Below are positions 24,819 through 32,876 of a stretch of DNA of 64,000 bases, one piece after another. The DNA is from Pseudobdellovibrionaceae bacterium (GTDB lineage Bacteria; Bdellovibrionota; Bdellovibrionia; Bdellovibrionales; Bdellovibrionaceae). A program made the position numbers and the translations under genes. Below the pieces are notes generated by a model. It was not told the DNA's origin, made no database searches, and was given only the letters and a program-made list of their open reading frames with translations. Position 1 is the stretch's first letter. Each line of letters starts with the position of its first letter. The stretch lies in NCBI GenBank assembly GCA_019637915.1, contig JAHBUV010000001.1, positions 2,574,565 through 2,638,564 of the forward strand, written 5' to 3'.

Positions 24819-25535
24819 ATGGGAATGCTTGATCGTTACAAGAAAAAAGGCGGCTTTGTTCAACTTCTCACCCTTATCGAGACTTCCGGGAAGCAGAAAC
24901 AGGATCAATTCCTGTCCCTCATCGCCCAGGAAAACCCGGTTTGGGAAGAGACCATCCGCAAGAAGACCCTCACGCTTGAAAAAATCCTGACGTGGAATTC
25001 GACCTACCTGAGCGAGGTCTTGAGCCGCGTGCAACCCCTGACGCTGGCGACGGCCCTGAACGGCATGCCCAAGGACAAAGTCGACATCATCCTCGGCTGC
25101 CTGTCGATGACGGACAAACGCAAAATCCAGCAGGTGATCGATGAGTCGAAGCCGACCCCGGCGGAGATCAACACCTGCATCATGAAAATCATCACGGAGA
25201 CCCGCGGCTTCATCAGCGGCGGCATCCTCAAGATGGACAAGGTCGATCCCGAGCTGATGATCCCGGAAAACATCGAGGAGCAACTGAGCAACCAGTCCGT
25301 GACGCGCTCTTTGGGTGATCTCACGGCGAGCGTCAGCGCCGACCCGGATGAACCGAAATTGAATTTTGACGGGCCTCACGCGGCGGCCGACAAGACCGAC
25401 GTCAAGGCGGGTTCCAAAGAGGAAGTCGAATTCCTCAAGAAGAAAGTGAACACCTTGGTCTCCGAGAACAACTCCCTGAAGCAAGAATTGTCCGTGGTCC
25501 GGGGAAAATTGGATCAAATCCGCAAAATCGCCTGA
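24819..25535 (+). CDS. FliG-like protein with C-terminal coiled coil
   Basis: 238 residues from ATG 24819 (AAGG about seven bases upstream); the frame is open earlier but the upstream stretch is Arg-rich and unconvincing. The N-terminal 110 residues resemble one or two FliG-type helical modules (phrases LLTLIETSGKQKQDQFL and ATALNGMPKDKVDIIL), then a linker and a coiled coil at about 200 to 238. It is not a full flagellar switch FliG: the C-terminal stator-interacting domain is missing. Could be a FliG paralogue for another motor or scaffold. A similarity judged by eye only. Confidence 0.72.
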   Translation: MGMLDRYKKKGGFVQLLTLIETSGKQKQDQFLSLIAQENPVWEETIRKKTLTLEKILTWNSTYLSEVLSRVQPLTLATALNGMPKDKVDIILGCLSMTDKRKIQQVIDESKPTPAEINTCIMKIITETRGFISGGILKMDKVDPELMIPENIEEQLSNQSVTRSLGDLTASVSADPDEPKLNFDGPHAAADKTDVKAGSKEEVEFLKKKVNTLVSENNSLKQELSVVRGKLDQIRKIA

Positions 25536-25763
25536 TCTTTCAGTCATCGGGTTCGGATATGTCCGTGAAGGCTCACGGGCCCTAGGGGCCGGGAGTCACG
25601 ACGGAGTCCCCCGCCGCCGAAGCGACATGGCCACGCGCGGAGGCTGTGCGGCTCTGGCGCTCGGAAGATTCGCGGGCGGGGAGTCCGGCGCCCTTGTTGA
25701 AACTCCGGGGATGAGCTTGCTCCGGAATTGCGTTGAAACGCTGAAACTGATAAATCCTTTCCT

Positions 25764-26816
25764 GTGACAGGAAGAGGATTTTTTCATTTCATCTCCGTTC
25801 TTTTGGCGTCCCTGATTCTGGGGACGTCTTTACCCGTGCAGGCCGATGAGGGCTTTCCGCAGGAACTTCGTCAGCTCGGCGGCGCGGAAATGCCCATTGA
25901 AGAGGTCTTGGACGCCGAAACCTTGAGGGCCGCGGGTTTCAACGCCACGCCGGCGCCGGGACAAGTGCTGGCCATCCGCTCGAGCGACGAGCGCGCCGGG
26001 ATCATCGGTTTCGTCGAGGTGAAGTCCTCGCGCATCCGCCCTGACGGCAAGGTGGAAGCCACCGTGCGCGTTCTGCGCCTGTCGCGCCATTACCTTGTCC
26101 GTCCCCGCGACCATCTCATGCAGCTGGATCTGCGCACGTCTCAGCCGCTTTACAGCGGACACACGGAGCTTCTCGTGCGCGACCGCTGGGAGAACATCTC
26201 GACCCGTTACCGCGCGCTTTTCACCCAAGGTTTCTCCATCGGCGAGACCGCGCAGACCCTGGGCAGGAACGAGGTTTTCCTCAGCATCTATGGCTACCTC
26301 AGCTACGGTTTGCAAGATGGCCTGACGGTGGGGTCTCTGGTCCCGGGTCTGCTGCTCGACTCCCCCAACGGCAACATCAAATGGCGCGTCTACGAGGGCG
26401 TCGCGGACACCGTTTCGGTCAGTACCTCCCTCACCAAGATCCGCAACTCTTCCAGCACTGCCGTCAACTTGACCGTCTACTGGGATTCGATCACCTCGGA
26501 TAAAATGGTCTCCCACACCCTGGCGACTTTCGCCGTCGCCACCCTGGAAAACGTGGAGGACACGGTCGCGATCAAGACCGCCGGGACAAGCTCTTTGCAG
26601 ACGGGCTACGAGCTTCTGATGAGCAATTGGGACCGCGTGCTGTTCGGCCCCAGCTACAACTTCGAAACCAAGACGCTGGGCGGATACATCGCTTACATGC
26701 GCATATGGGACCGTTTCCATTTGAGCGGCTCACTTTCCACCGTCGATGTGCGTGAGCTCAAGTTGGATCCTAAAACCGGTTATGTCGCTCTGATCGAAGC
26801 CTATTGGCGCTTTTGA
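25764..26816 (+). CDS. Exported protein, possible outer-membrane protein
   Basis: 350 residues. Signal peptide of about 27 residues ending PVQADEG. The first half has a flagellar-assembly or SH3-like feel (GQVLAIRSSDERAGIIGFVEV), the second half is rich in alternating beta strands and ends in YWRF, the aromatic C-terminus typical of outer-membrane barrels. GTG 25764 has no good ribosome site; the strong AGGAAGAGGA lies just inside it (25769), so the true start may be a few codons later at a non-ATG codon. The 228 bases before it hold no gene. Confidence 0.75.
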   Translation: MTGRGFFHFISVLLASLILGTSLPVQADEGFPQELRQLGGAEMPIEEVLDAETLRAAGFNATPAPGQVLAIRSSDERAGIIGFVEVKSSRIRPDGKVEATVRVLRLSRHYLVRPRDHLMQLDLRTSQPLYSGHTELLVRDRWENISTRYRALFTQGFSIGETAQTLGRNEVFLSIYGYLSYGLQDGLTVGSLVPGLLLDSPNGNIKWRVYEGVADTVSVSTSLTKIRNSSSTAVNLTVYWDSITSDKMVSHTLATFAVATLENVEDTVAIKTAGTSSLQTGYELLMSNWDRVLFGPSYNFETKTLGGYIAYMRIWDRFHLSGSLSTVDVRELKLDPKTGYVALIEAYWRF

Positions 26817-26841
26817 TTGTTGTAATTACAGCAACAATCAA
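26813..26841. promoter_or_regulatory. Operator-like nested palindrome before pirin
   Basis: TTGATTGTTG (26813 to 26822) and CAACAATCAA (26832 to 26841) form a 10-bp dyad; its centre contains TGTAATTACA (26821 to 26830), itself a palindrome. AT-rich without a T run, so more like a repressor site than a terminator. Confidence 0.5.
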
Positions 26842-26902
26842 TTGCCGTTGTACCACCTTTTCAAACAATTGAAAGAACCCCATATTGGAGCAGGAGGTTC
26901 TT

Positions 26903-27607
26903 ATGATGAAAGTTCTGCGCTCCCAAGACCGAGGACACGCCAACCATGGATGGCTGGACTCTTATCACACCTTTTCCTTCGCTGATTATTTCGACCCGCA
27001 ACGCATGGGCTTCGGCTCCCTGCGCGTGATCAACGAGGACCGCATTGAGGGCGGGGCCGGTTTTCCCCTGCATCCCCACCGCGACATGGAAATCGTCACC
27101 TACATGGTGGAAGGCTCCCTGGCCCACCGGGATACCCTGGGAAATGAGGAGGCGATCGGGCCCGGTGAATTGCAACGCATGACCGCCGGGACCGGCATCC
27201 GCCATTCGGAGTTCAATGCCTCGAAAACCCAGCCGGCCCATCTGCTGCAAATCTGGATTCTTCCCGAGCGGGAGGATCTGGAGCCGGGTTACGAGCAAAA
27301 ATCTTTTGCCGAAGCCCTGGAAAAATCCTCGCTGGTGCTGGCGGCCTCGCGCGAGGGACGGGACGGCTCGCTGAAGATCCATCAGGATCTGGACCTGTGG
27401 ATGTCCCGCCCGAAAGCCGGTGAGCGCCAGGATTTTCCGCTGCGGCCCGGCCGGGCGGCCTGGGTGCAAGTCGTGCGCGGCCAAGTGAAAGTGGCCGATC
27501 AGGAATTGCGCGCGGGGGATGCCCTGGCCCTGGTGGGCGAGGAGAGGCTGTCGCTCTCCGCTCAGGAAAACGCGGAGATGCTCATCTTCGACCTGTCCGC
27601 GAAATAA
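26903..27607 (+). CDS. Pirin family protein
   Basis: Double-cupin pirin. The metal-binding motif FPLHPHRDMEIVTYMVEG and later FNASKTQPAHLLQIW match the family; E. coli YhhW, a quercetinase-like pirin, is the nearest known type. 234 residues from ATG 26903 with AGGAGG five bases upstream (ATG 26906 also fits). Monocistronic by context. Substrate cannot be stated. Confidence 0.93.
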   Translation: MMKVLRSQDRGHANHGWLDSYHTFSFADYFDPQRMGFGSLRVINEDRIEGGAGFPLHPHRDMEIVTYMVEGSLAHRDTLGNEEAIGPGELQRMTAGTGIRHSEFNASKTQPAHLLQIWILPEREDLEPGYEQKSFAEALEKSSLVLAASREGRDGSLKIHQDLDLWMSRPKAGERQDFPLRPGRAAWVQVVRGQVKVADQELRAGDALALVGEERLSLSAQENAEMLIFDLSAK

Positions 27608-27673
27608 AAATCATTGAAGATCTAAAGACTTGTTCCCCCTTCGAGCGGATTCTAAAGTGAGAAGGGGGTGCGA

Positions 27674-30160
27674 GTGAAAAAGAAGTCCGATCTCCACGGC
27701 GATCTCCGCCGCGATATCCACGCTCTTGGTGAAAAATTGGGTTTGCTGATCGCGCGCGCGGAGGGAACCGCCGTTTTTCGTGACGTGGAAAGAGTCCGTC
27801 GCGCCGCGAAGAACGACCGCCGCCACGGGCAGGACCGCCAGCTGCGCGCCGCGGTTTCGCGGCTGTCCTCCCCCTCTCTGACCGCCAAATCATTTTGTGA
27901 GTTCCTACGTTTGTCCAACACCGCGGAGGAAGCGCACCGCGTGCGCCTGCTGCGTGCCGGTCATGTCGCCTCGTCCGATCGTTTATCGGGCGTGATCCGT
28001 GACATGATTCAAAGTCACGGACGGAAACGGGTGCAGGAGGCTTTTCGCTGTCTGGAGATCGAACTCGTCCTGACCGCGCATCCCACGGAGACCATGCCTC
28101 CCCTCACCCGGCGGGCCTGCCAGGTGCTGGCGGACGCTCTTTTGTCGGGCCGCGAGCATGACATCGATCGGGCGCTGGAAACCCTTTGGGCCGCCGACGC
28201 GATCCGATCGCGCCGCCCGACACCCCTGGAAGAGGCGGCCAGCGGTTTCGCGATCGTCGAGAACTCCCTCTGGGAGGCGGTGCCCTCGATGGCCCGCCTG
28301 GCGGCCGCGGAAATGCGGCATGATTTCGGCTCGGACTGGACGCCGTTTCGCTTCTCCTCCTGGATGGGGGGCGATCGCGACGGCAATCCTTTCGTCACCG
28401 CGGCCATGACCAAGAAAGTTCTCCATGCCGGAAGAAGGCTGGCCAGCGAGCTTTTCCGCAAAGACCTGCAGGGCTTGCGGCGGGATCTGGAATTCCGCCG
28501 GGGGAGCGCGCGCTTCCGCCGCCGCTTCCGCCTGCATGGCGAGTTCCCTTTTCAGGAATTGATTGACCGCTGGATCGATGGATTGCGCCGCCATGAGCTG
28601 ACGGAGAAGACTTTCGCTCTCGAACTGCGGGCGCTGCACGAGGAGCTTTGCGATTGCGGGCTGCCCCACGTGGCGACGGGTCCCCTGAGCGATCTGCGGC
28701 GTCGGCTGAAAGCATTCGGCTTGCAGCTCCTGCGCTTGGACCTCCGGGACAGCTCCGAGATTCACCAGAAAGTCATGGAGTCCCTTCACCCCGCTTACCG
28801 CGACTTCAGCGAGGAGGAAAAAATCCGTTTCCTGCGGAAAAACCCCCGTCCTCGGGGAAAACGCGCGAAGCTTGGCGGCGTGGCCCGTGAGTTTTTCCGC
28901 CTGATGGAGGTGGTCCGGGAGGACCGCCACGGTTCCTTGAACTGCTACATCGTCTCCATGACGGAAAGCGTTTCGGATCTTCTGGAGGTGGCGTGGTTGC
29001 AAAAAGCCGCGGGGCTGGAAAAACCTCTCCCGGTTGTTCCCCTCTTTGAAACTCCCGAGGCCTTGGAGAAGGCTGAGGAGATCCTGCTTGGCTTTTGGCG
29101 CTTTCACCACGTGCCCGGGCGAACGCAGCAGGTGATGCTGGGCTATTCGGATTCCACGAAACGAGAGGGGCTTCTGGCCTCTTCCTGGCAATTGCACCGC
29201 GTGCAGGAGCGCCTGGCGCGGGCCGCCTCCCGTCAGGGGCACGAGGTTCATTTTTTCCACGGGCGTGGCGGCAGCATCGGACGCGGCGGCGGTCCGATCC
29301 GCACCGCTTTGCAGGCGTTGCCGCGAGGTACTTTATCCCGGCGGATCCGCATCACGGAGCAAGGAGAGTCCATCGAATCCAAATACGGCTGGTCCCCTTT
29401 GGCCCACCGGACGTTGGAGCTCTACCTCATGGGCGGATTGGAGGCCCAGTTCAAAGGCTCCCGGGAAACTCCGGCGCTGTGGCTGAAAACAATGGACCGC
29501 CTGGCGGAAGATTCACGTCAGGCCTTCCGCCAATTCGTGCGCGAAGAGGCGGACTTCCTGCGGTTTTTCCACGAGGTGACGCCGGTGGACTTTCTGGGCG
29601 CCCTGAAAATCGGCAGCCGGCCTTCGCGCCGGAAGAAGAAGGACGATCTCGAGTCGTTGCGCGCCATCCCCTGGATTTTTTCCTGGACGCAGAATCGCGC
29701 TCTCTTGGCCTCGTGGCTGGGCGTGGGGGAGGCCCTGCAGTCGGCCCTTGATCGCGGCCAGGGCCCTCTTCTCAAACGCATGTACCGTGACTGGCCTTAT
29801 TTCCAAGCCTTCATTCATCTGGTCGAAATGGTGACGGCCAAAGCGGACATGAAAACCTTCGCCCTCTATGAACGCGAACTCCTGGATGCGGACTTGGCCG
29901 AGTGGGGTCGTCATGTGCACCGCTCTTACCGAAAGACCTCCGCCATGCTGACTTGGGTGATGGGGACGAATCGTTTGTTGGCGCGTCATCCGGAATTGGC
30001 CCGCTCCATCGAGGTGAGAACCCGCTACGTGGACGTCCTCAACCGGTTGCAGGTGAAGTCTTTGGGGAAATTGCGTTCATCGCGGGCGGCGGCGGAATGG
30101 TCGAAGACCCTCGCCCTCACCATCAGCGGCATCGCCGCGGGAATGCGCAACACGGGATGA
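27674..30160 (+). CDS. ppc: Phosphoenolpyruvate carboxylase
   Basis: Carboxylates PEP to oxaloacetate, replenishing the TCA cycle. Catalytic LTAHPTE (His136), FHGRGGSIGRGGGP (about 528 to 541), GYSDSTKREG and the invariant C-terminal GMRNTG are present. 828 residues is short against the usual 880 to 960; deletions are spread between conserved blocks. I start at GTG 27674, correctly spaced from GAAGGGGG at 27661; GTG 27668 is too close to it. Confidence 0.96.
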   Translation: MKKKSDLHGDLRRDIHALGEKLGLLIARAEGTAVFRDVERVRRAAKNDRRHGQDRQLRAAVSRLSSPSLTAKSFCEFLRLSNTAEEAHRVRLLRAGHVASSDRLSGVIRDMIQSHGRKRVQEAFRCLEIELVLTAHPTETMPPLTRRACQVLADALLSGREHDIDRALETLWAADAIRSRRPTPLEEAASGFAIVENSLWEAVPSMARLAAAEMRHDFGSDWTPFRFSSWMGGDRDGNPFVTAAMTKKVLHAGRRLASELFRKDLQGLRRDLEFRRGSARFRRRFRLHGEFPFQELIDRWIDGLRRHELTEKTFALELRALHEELCDCGLPHVATGPLSDLRRRLKAFGLQLLRLDLRDSSEIHQKVMESLHPAYRDFSEEEKIRFLRKNPRPRGKRAKLGGVAREFFRLMEVVREDRHGSLNCYIVSMTESVSDLLEVAWLQKAAGLEKPLPVVPLFETPEALEKAEEILLGFWRFHHVPGRTQQVMLGYSDSTKREGLLASSWQLHRVQERLARAASRQGHEVHFFHGRGGSIGRGGGPIRTALQALPRGTLSRRIRITEQGESIESKYGWSPLAHRTLELYLMGGLEAQFKGSRETPALWLKTMDRLAEDSRQAFRQFVREEADFLRFFHEVTPVDFLGALKIGSRPSRRKKKDDLESLRAIPWIFSWTQNRALLASWLGVGEALQSALDRGQGPLLKRMYRDWPYFQAFIHLVEMVTAKADMKTFALYERELLDADLAEWGRHVHRSYRKTSAMLTWVMGTNRLLARHPELARSIEVRTRYVDVLNRLQVKSLGKLRSSRAAAEWSKTLALTISGIAAGMRNTG

Positions 30161-30162
30161 AA

Positions 30163-30192
30163 AAAGCGGATTTCCATTGGGAAATCCGCTTT
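30163..30192 (+). terminator. Hairpin after ppc
   Basis: AAAGCGGATTTCC (30163 to 30175), loop ATTG, GGAAATCCGCTTT (30180 to 30192): perfect 13-bp stem with A/T edges, usable in both directions between ppc and the convergent dps. Confidence 0.8.
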
Positions 30193-30230
30193 GAGCCGTT
30201 GAAAAATGGACCGGCTGAAAAAAAGGGACT

Positions 30231-30923
30231 TTAGTGAGCGCTTTGGGCGCTTTTTTCGCCGGTGCCCGCGCTGTCCGTGGTTTCGGTCAAAGGCGCTTTG
30301 GCCAGATGCTCGGCCAGGAACCAGACCTGCAATTCGTTGGTGCGCACCACATCGCTCACCATCAAATCATTGGTGCCGTCATCGCCGGCCTCATCGGCCG
30401 CCCGGGCGTATTGCCGCGCCTCTTTCAGGATCAGTTCGTGCGCGCTCAGCAGGCGGGAGATCTGCACCGGGACTTCCTCGCGGCCTTTCGGCACGCGTTC
30501 CACCTTGGTGGTCTCCGCCACGTCGTGGGCCATCGCGATGCTCACGCCGCCGAGGAGCTGGATGCGTTCCGCCAGCAGATCGACGATTTTGGATTGTTCA
30601 TCGTAGTGCTTATCGAAGAGCAGATGGAGCTGGTAAAACGTCGCGCCCGACACTTGCCAGTGATGCTTTTTGTACATGTCGCGCAAGGTGATGGTGTCCG
30701 CCAGGACCTGGTTCAGGGCGGCGATGCTTTGTTTGCAGACTTTGTCGCTGAGGCCCAGAGGCAGGCGGATGCGAGCGTCGAACTTCTGGATTTCGGGCGA
30801 GCGCTGGTTCACTTCCGGCTCCGCCAGCGCCTTGCGGCTGTTCGGTGAAGAGGGTTGAGCCTGGTTCAGGACGGCGCTGTTCTTCTGGTTTTTCTTCGCG
30901 GAGCGATTGGTTTCGGTTTTCAT
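30231..30923 (-). CDS. dps: Dps / ferritin-like DNA-protecting protein
   Basis: Iron-storing, DNA-protecting dodecamer. The ferroxidase block KKHHWQVSGATFYQLHLLFDKHY (split by me for length: HHWQVSG at 87 to 93, His100, Asp104) matches Dps. ATG at 30923 (minus strand) has AGGAGT upstream. 230 residues is long: about 55 extra hydrophilic, Lys/Ser/Pro-rich residues precede the core, a plausible DNA-binding tail, and the C-terminus also has a short extension. Convergent with ppc. Confidence 0.93.
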   Translation of the reverse strand: MKTETNRSAKKNQKNSAVLNQAQPSSPNSRKALAEPEVNQRSPEIQKFDARIRLPLGLSDKVCKQSIAALNQVLADTITLRDMYKKHHWQVSGATFYQLHLLFDKHYDEQSKIVDLLAERIQLLGGVSIAMAHDVAETTKVERVPKGREEVPVQISRLLSAHELILKEARQYARAADEAGDDGTNDLMVSDVVRTNELQVWFLAEHLAKAPLTETTDSAGTGEKSAQSAH

Positions 30924-31249
30924 TGTGACTCCTTTTTCAGCGCCTAAATTAAGGGGATTTCCAGAAAAGCCCAAGACGTGGAACGGAACTTTGAAATGAT
31001 CTTCAACTGACAAACGGGGGGAAGGGTCATGCTTGAAGTTTTCCGGAATAACGCGATTGCTCCTTTTCGCCGGGATCGAATTTGGCAGGCGCGCCAAGAC
31101 GTGAGCCGGTTGCCTGGGAAGAGGCGCGAAGCGCTGGATGAAGGTCCGGTTGGCCTTCGGTCGAGACCCTGGAACAGGGGATGACAGCGGTGGCGCTTCT
31201 CCCAATAATGAAAATTCTTAAGGTTGAACGACAAGGACGGGTGATCGGC

Positions 31250-31642
31250 ATGATGCCTCACGTGACGACTTTTTTCGGGGCCGTGCTGTGCCTGCAACTG
31301 CTCTCCTGCGCGGCGGCCCCGGTGAAATACTCGGACGGTTATCAGGAATCGAAAAATTCCGCCGGCGTCTACACGGTGAGATTCACCGGCAACGGACACA
31401 CGTCGCCGGAGGCCGTGGAAAAAGCGCTGGAGAGACGTTGCGCCGAACTCACTTTGCGCGAGGGCTACGATTGGTTCACTTTCTACACCAAATCCAGGAA
31501 CGACCACGTCGGGATGAGGCAGAAATCCGTTCCGTCATTTTACGGCGTGATTCACATGCACCGCGGTCCCGTGGGTGAGGACGGCTTCGACGCGAAGAAA
31601 ATCGTCGCGGAGCCCATGCCCGCCTGGATCGAATCCGACTGA
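31250..31642 (+). CDS. Small lipoprotein
   Basis: 130 residues from ATG 31250, with lipobox LLSC (Cys20). The body (SDGYQESKNSAGVYTVRFTGNG) resembles the CC0125/CC1285-type lipoproteins that carry a GYxE and an RC pair. In-frame GTG 31241 lies closer to AAGGACG and could also serve. Function unknown; outer-membrane or periplasmic location inferred from the lipobox. Confidence 0.82.
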   Translation: MMPHVTTFFGAVLCLQLLSCAAAPVKYSDGYQESKNSAGVYTVRFTGNGHTSPEAVEKALERRCAELTLREGYDWFTFYTKSRNDHVGMRQKSVPSFYGVIHMHRGPVGEDGFDAKKIVAEPMPAWIESD

Positions 31643-31693
31643 TTTCAATTCAAACAGCATCGATCTCTTTCATCATCATCAAGGAGGAAACAG

Positions 31694-32743
31694 ATGATCA
31701 AGAAGACAGCGTTAATGGTTTCGGCAATGGCTCTGGCCGGTTGCGCTTCCGGCGGGTCCGGCGGCGGCACCACGAGCGGTTCGACCATGTTCTCGTCCCC
31801 GGAAGTCATTTCGAAGGAAAGCTTTGAAAAGGACCCGAAGAAGTACTCGAAATCCTGGGTGTCCTACAAGGGTGGCGGCGTCGACTCTTTCAAAAAGGTC
31901 ACGATCCCGAGCTACACCCTGGAGGTGCGCACGGACATGCAAGGTCGCGGCTACAATAAAATGGCGGCTTTGCTCGTCAAAGGCGACGGCGCCAAAAGCG
32001 CCCTCTTCATGAACGTGAGTTTCCCCTGGGAACAGCATCAGGCCATGCTGCAGGAAGTGGCGACCATTTCTTACGGCCGTCTCAAGGAAAAATTCAAAAA
32101 AGCCGGCGCCGAAGTGGTTGAATGGTCAAGCGTGGTGAGCAGCAACGAGAAGGCGGCCGATTTCAATAAAGAGCGTCTGTCCATGACGCCGGTTGAAAAA
32201 GGCGAAAACATGGTGTCCCTGACGGCCAACGGTCAGGCTCGTTTGCTGCCGGGCATGTGGGTTTACGCGGCCAGCTCCCTGTCCCGCGACGCTGAAATCG
32301 CCCTGATCTTCCCGAACTTCGGATTGGGTTTCGGTTACTTCGATGGCGAGGACACGCCCCTCACGATCACGGAAGCCCACGGCATGGGGTCGATCAAGTT
32401 CACGCCCCAGGCTCAGGTGCTCACGGGTTCGGGCTTCGGTTATCAATCCAAGTGGCACACGGGCACGATGGCGTTGGACCGCACGGCCGTCAGCAACGAG
32501 CCGTTCGTGAAAAAACTCGTGAAGGGTGATGACACGCGCGAAGCCGCCAACCAGCGCGGTGAAGCCAAACGAGGTCTGACCATGGCCCTGCACGGCGCCC
32601 AAGCGCATGAAGTGGCTGTCAGCACGAATGCCAACCTGCAGTACCAACTGGAAATCGACCCGGTGAAATACAAAGCCATGCTGCTGTCCCAGCTGGACGC
32701 CGCGGAAGATCTGCTGGTCGAGCGCTATAAGAACGAATTCTGA
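31694..32743 (+). CDS. Large putative lipoprotein
   Basis: 349 residues, lipobox LAGC (Cys17) followed by a Gly/Ser-rich linker. AAGGAGGAAAC precedes the ATG. The body is mixed alpha/beta with no domain I can name; segments ALIFPNFGLGFGYFDGED and ALHGAQAHEVAVSTNANLQYQ stand out. Single gene with its own terminator. Confidence 0.86.
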   Translation: MIKKTALMVSAMALAGCASGGSGGGTTSGSTMFSSPEVISKESFEKDPKKYSKSWVSYKGGGVDSFKKVTIPSYTLEVRTDMQGRGYNKMAALLVKGDGAKSALFMNVSFPWEQHQAMLQEVATISYGRLKEKFKKAGAEVVEWSSVVSSNEKAADFNKERLSMTPVEKGENMVSLTANGQARLLPGMWVYAASSLSRDAEIALIFPNFGLGFGYFDGEDTPLTITEAHGMGSIKFTPQAQVLTGSGFGYQSKWHTGTMALDRTAVSNEPFVKKLVKGDDTREAANQRGEAKRGLTMALHGAQAHEVAVSTNANLQYQLEIDPVKYKAMLLSQLDAAEDLLVERYKNEF

Positions 32744-32773
32744 TCGCTTGAAACAGCCTTGCTGATTTCGGAA

Positions 32774-32800
32774 AACCCGCTCTCCGGAGCGGGTTTTTTT
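32774..32800 (+). terminator. Rho-independent terminator
   Basis: CCCGCTC (32776 to 32782), loop TCCG, GAGCGGG (32787 to 32793), then seven T. Ends the lipoprotein transcript. Confidence 0.95.
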
Positions 32801-32839
32801 ATGGGCGTTCGTCTCCATTTTTTCCCGCGGAAAGTCCTA

Positions 32840-32870
32840 TTGACTCTCCCGTGCTTGGAAGGTGGATGAT
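32840..32870 (+). promoter_or_regulatory. CueR-type promoter of the copper ATPase
   Basis: TTGACT (32840 to 32845), 19-base spacer carrying CTCTCCC and GGAAGG half-sites, GATGAT (32865 to 32870). The long spacer and dyad are the hallmark of MerR/CueR-activated promoters. Six bases separate the -10 from the ATG at 32877, so the message may be leaderless. Confidence 0.75.
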
Positions 32871-32876
32871 GGGGCC

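Noticed and set aside
31005-31507. Minus-strand extension of dps
   Set aside because: The frame is open upstream to 31205, but the Dps-like start with AGGAGT is at 30923 and the upstream sequence is not Dps-like.
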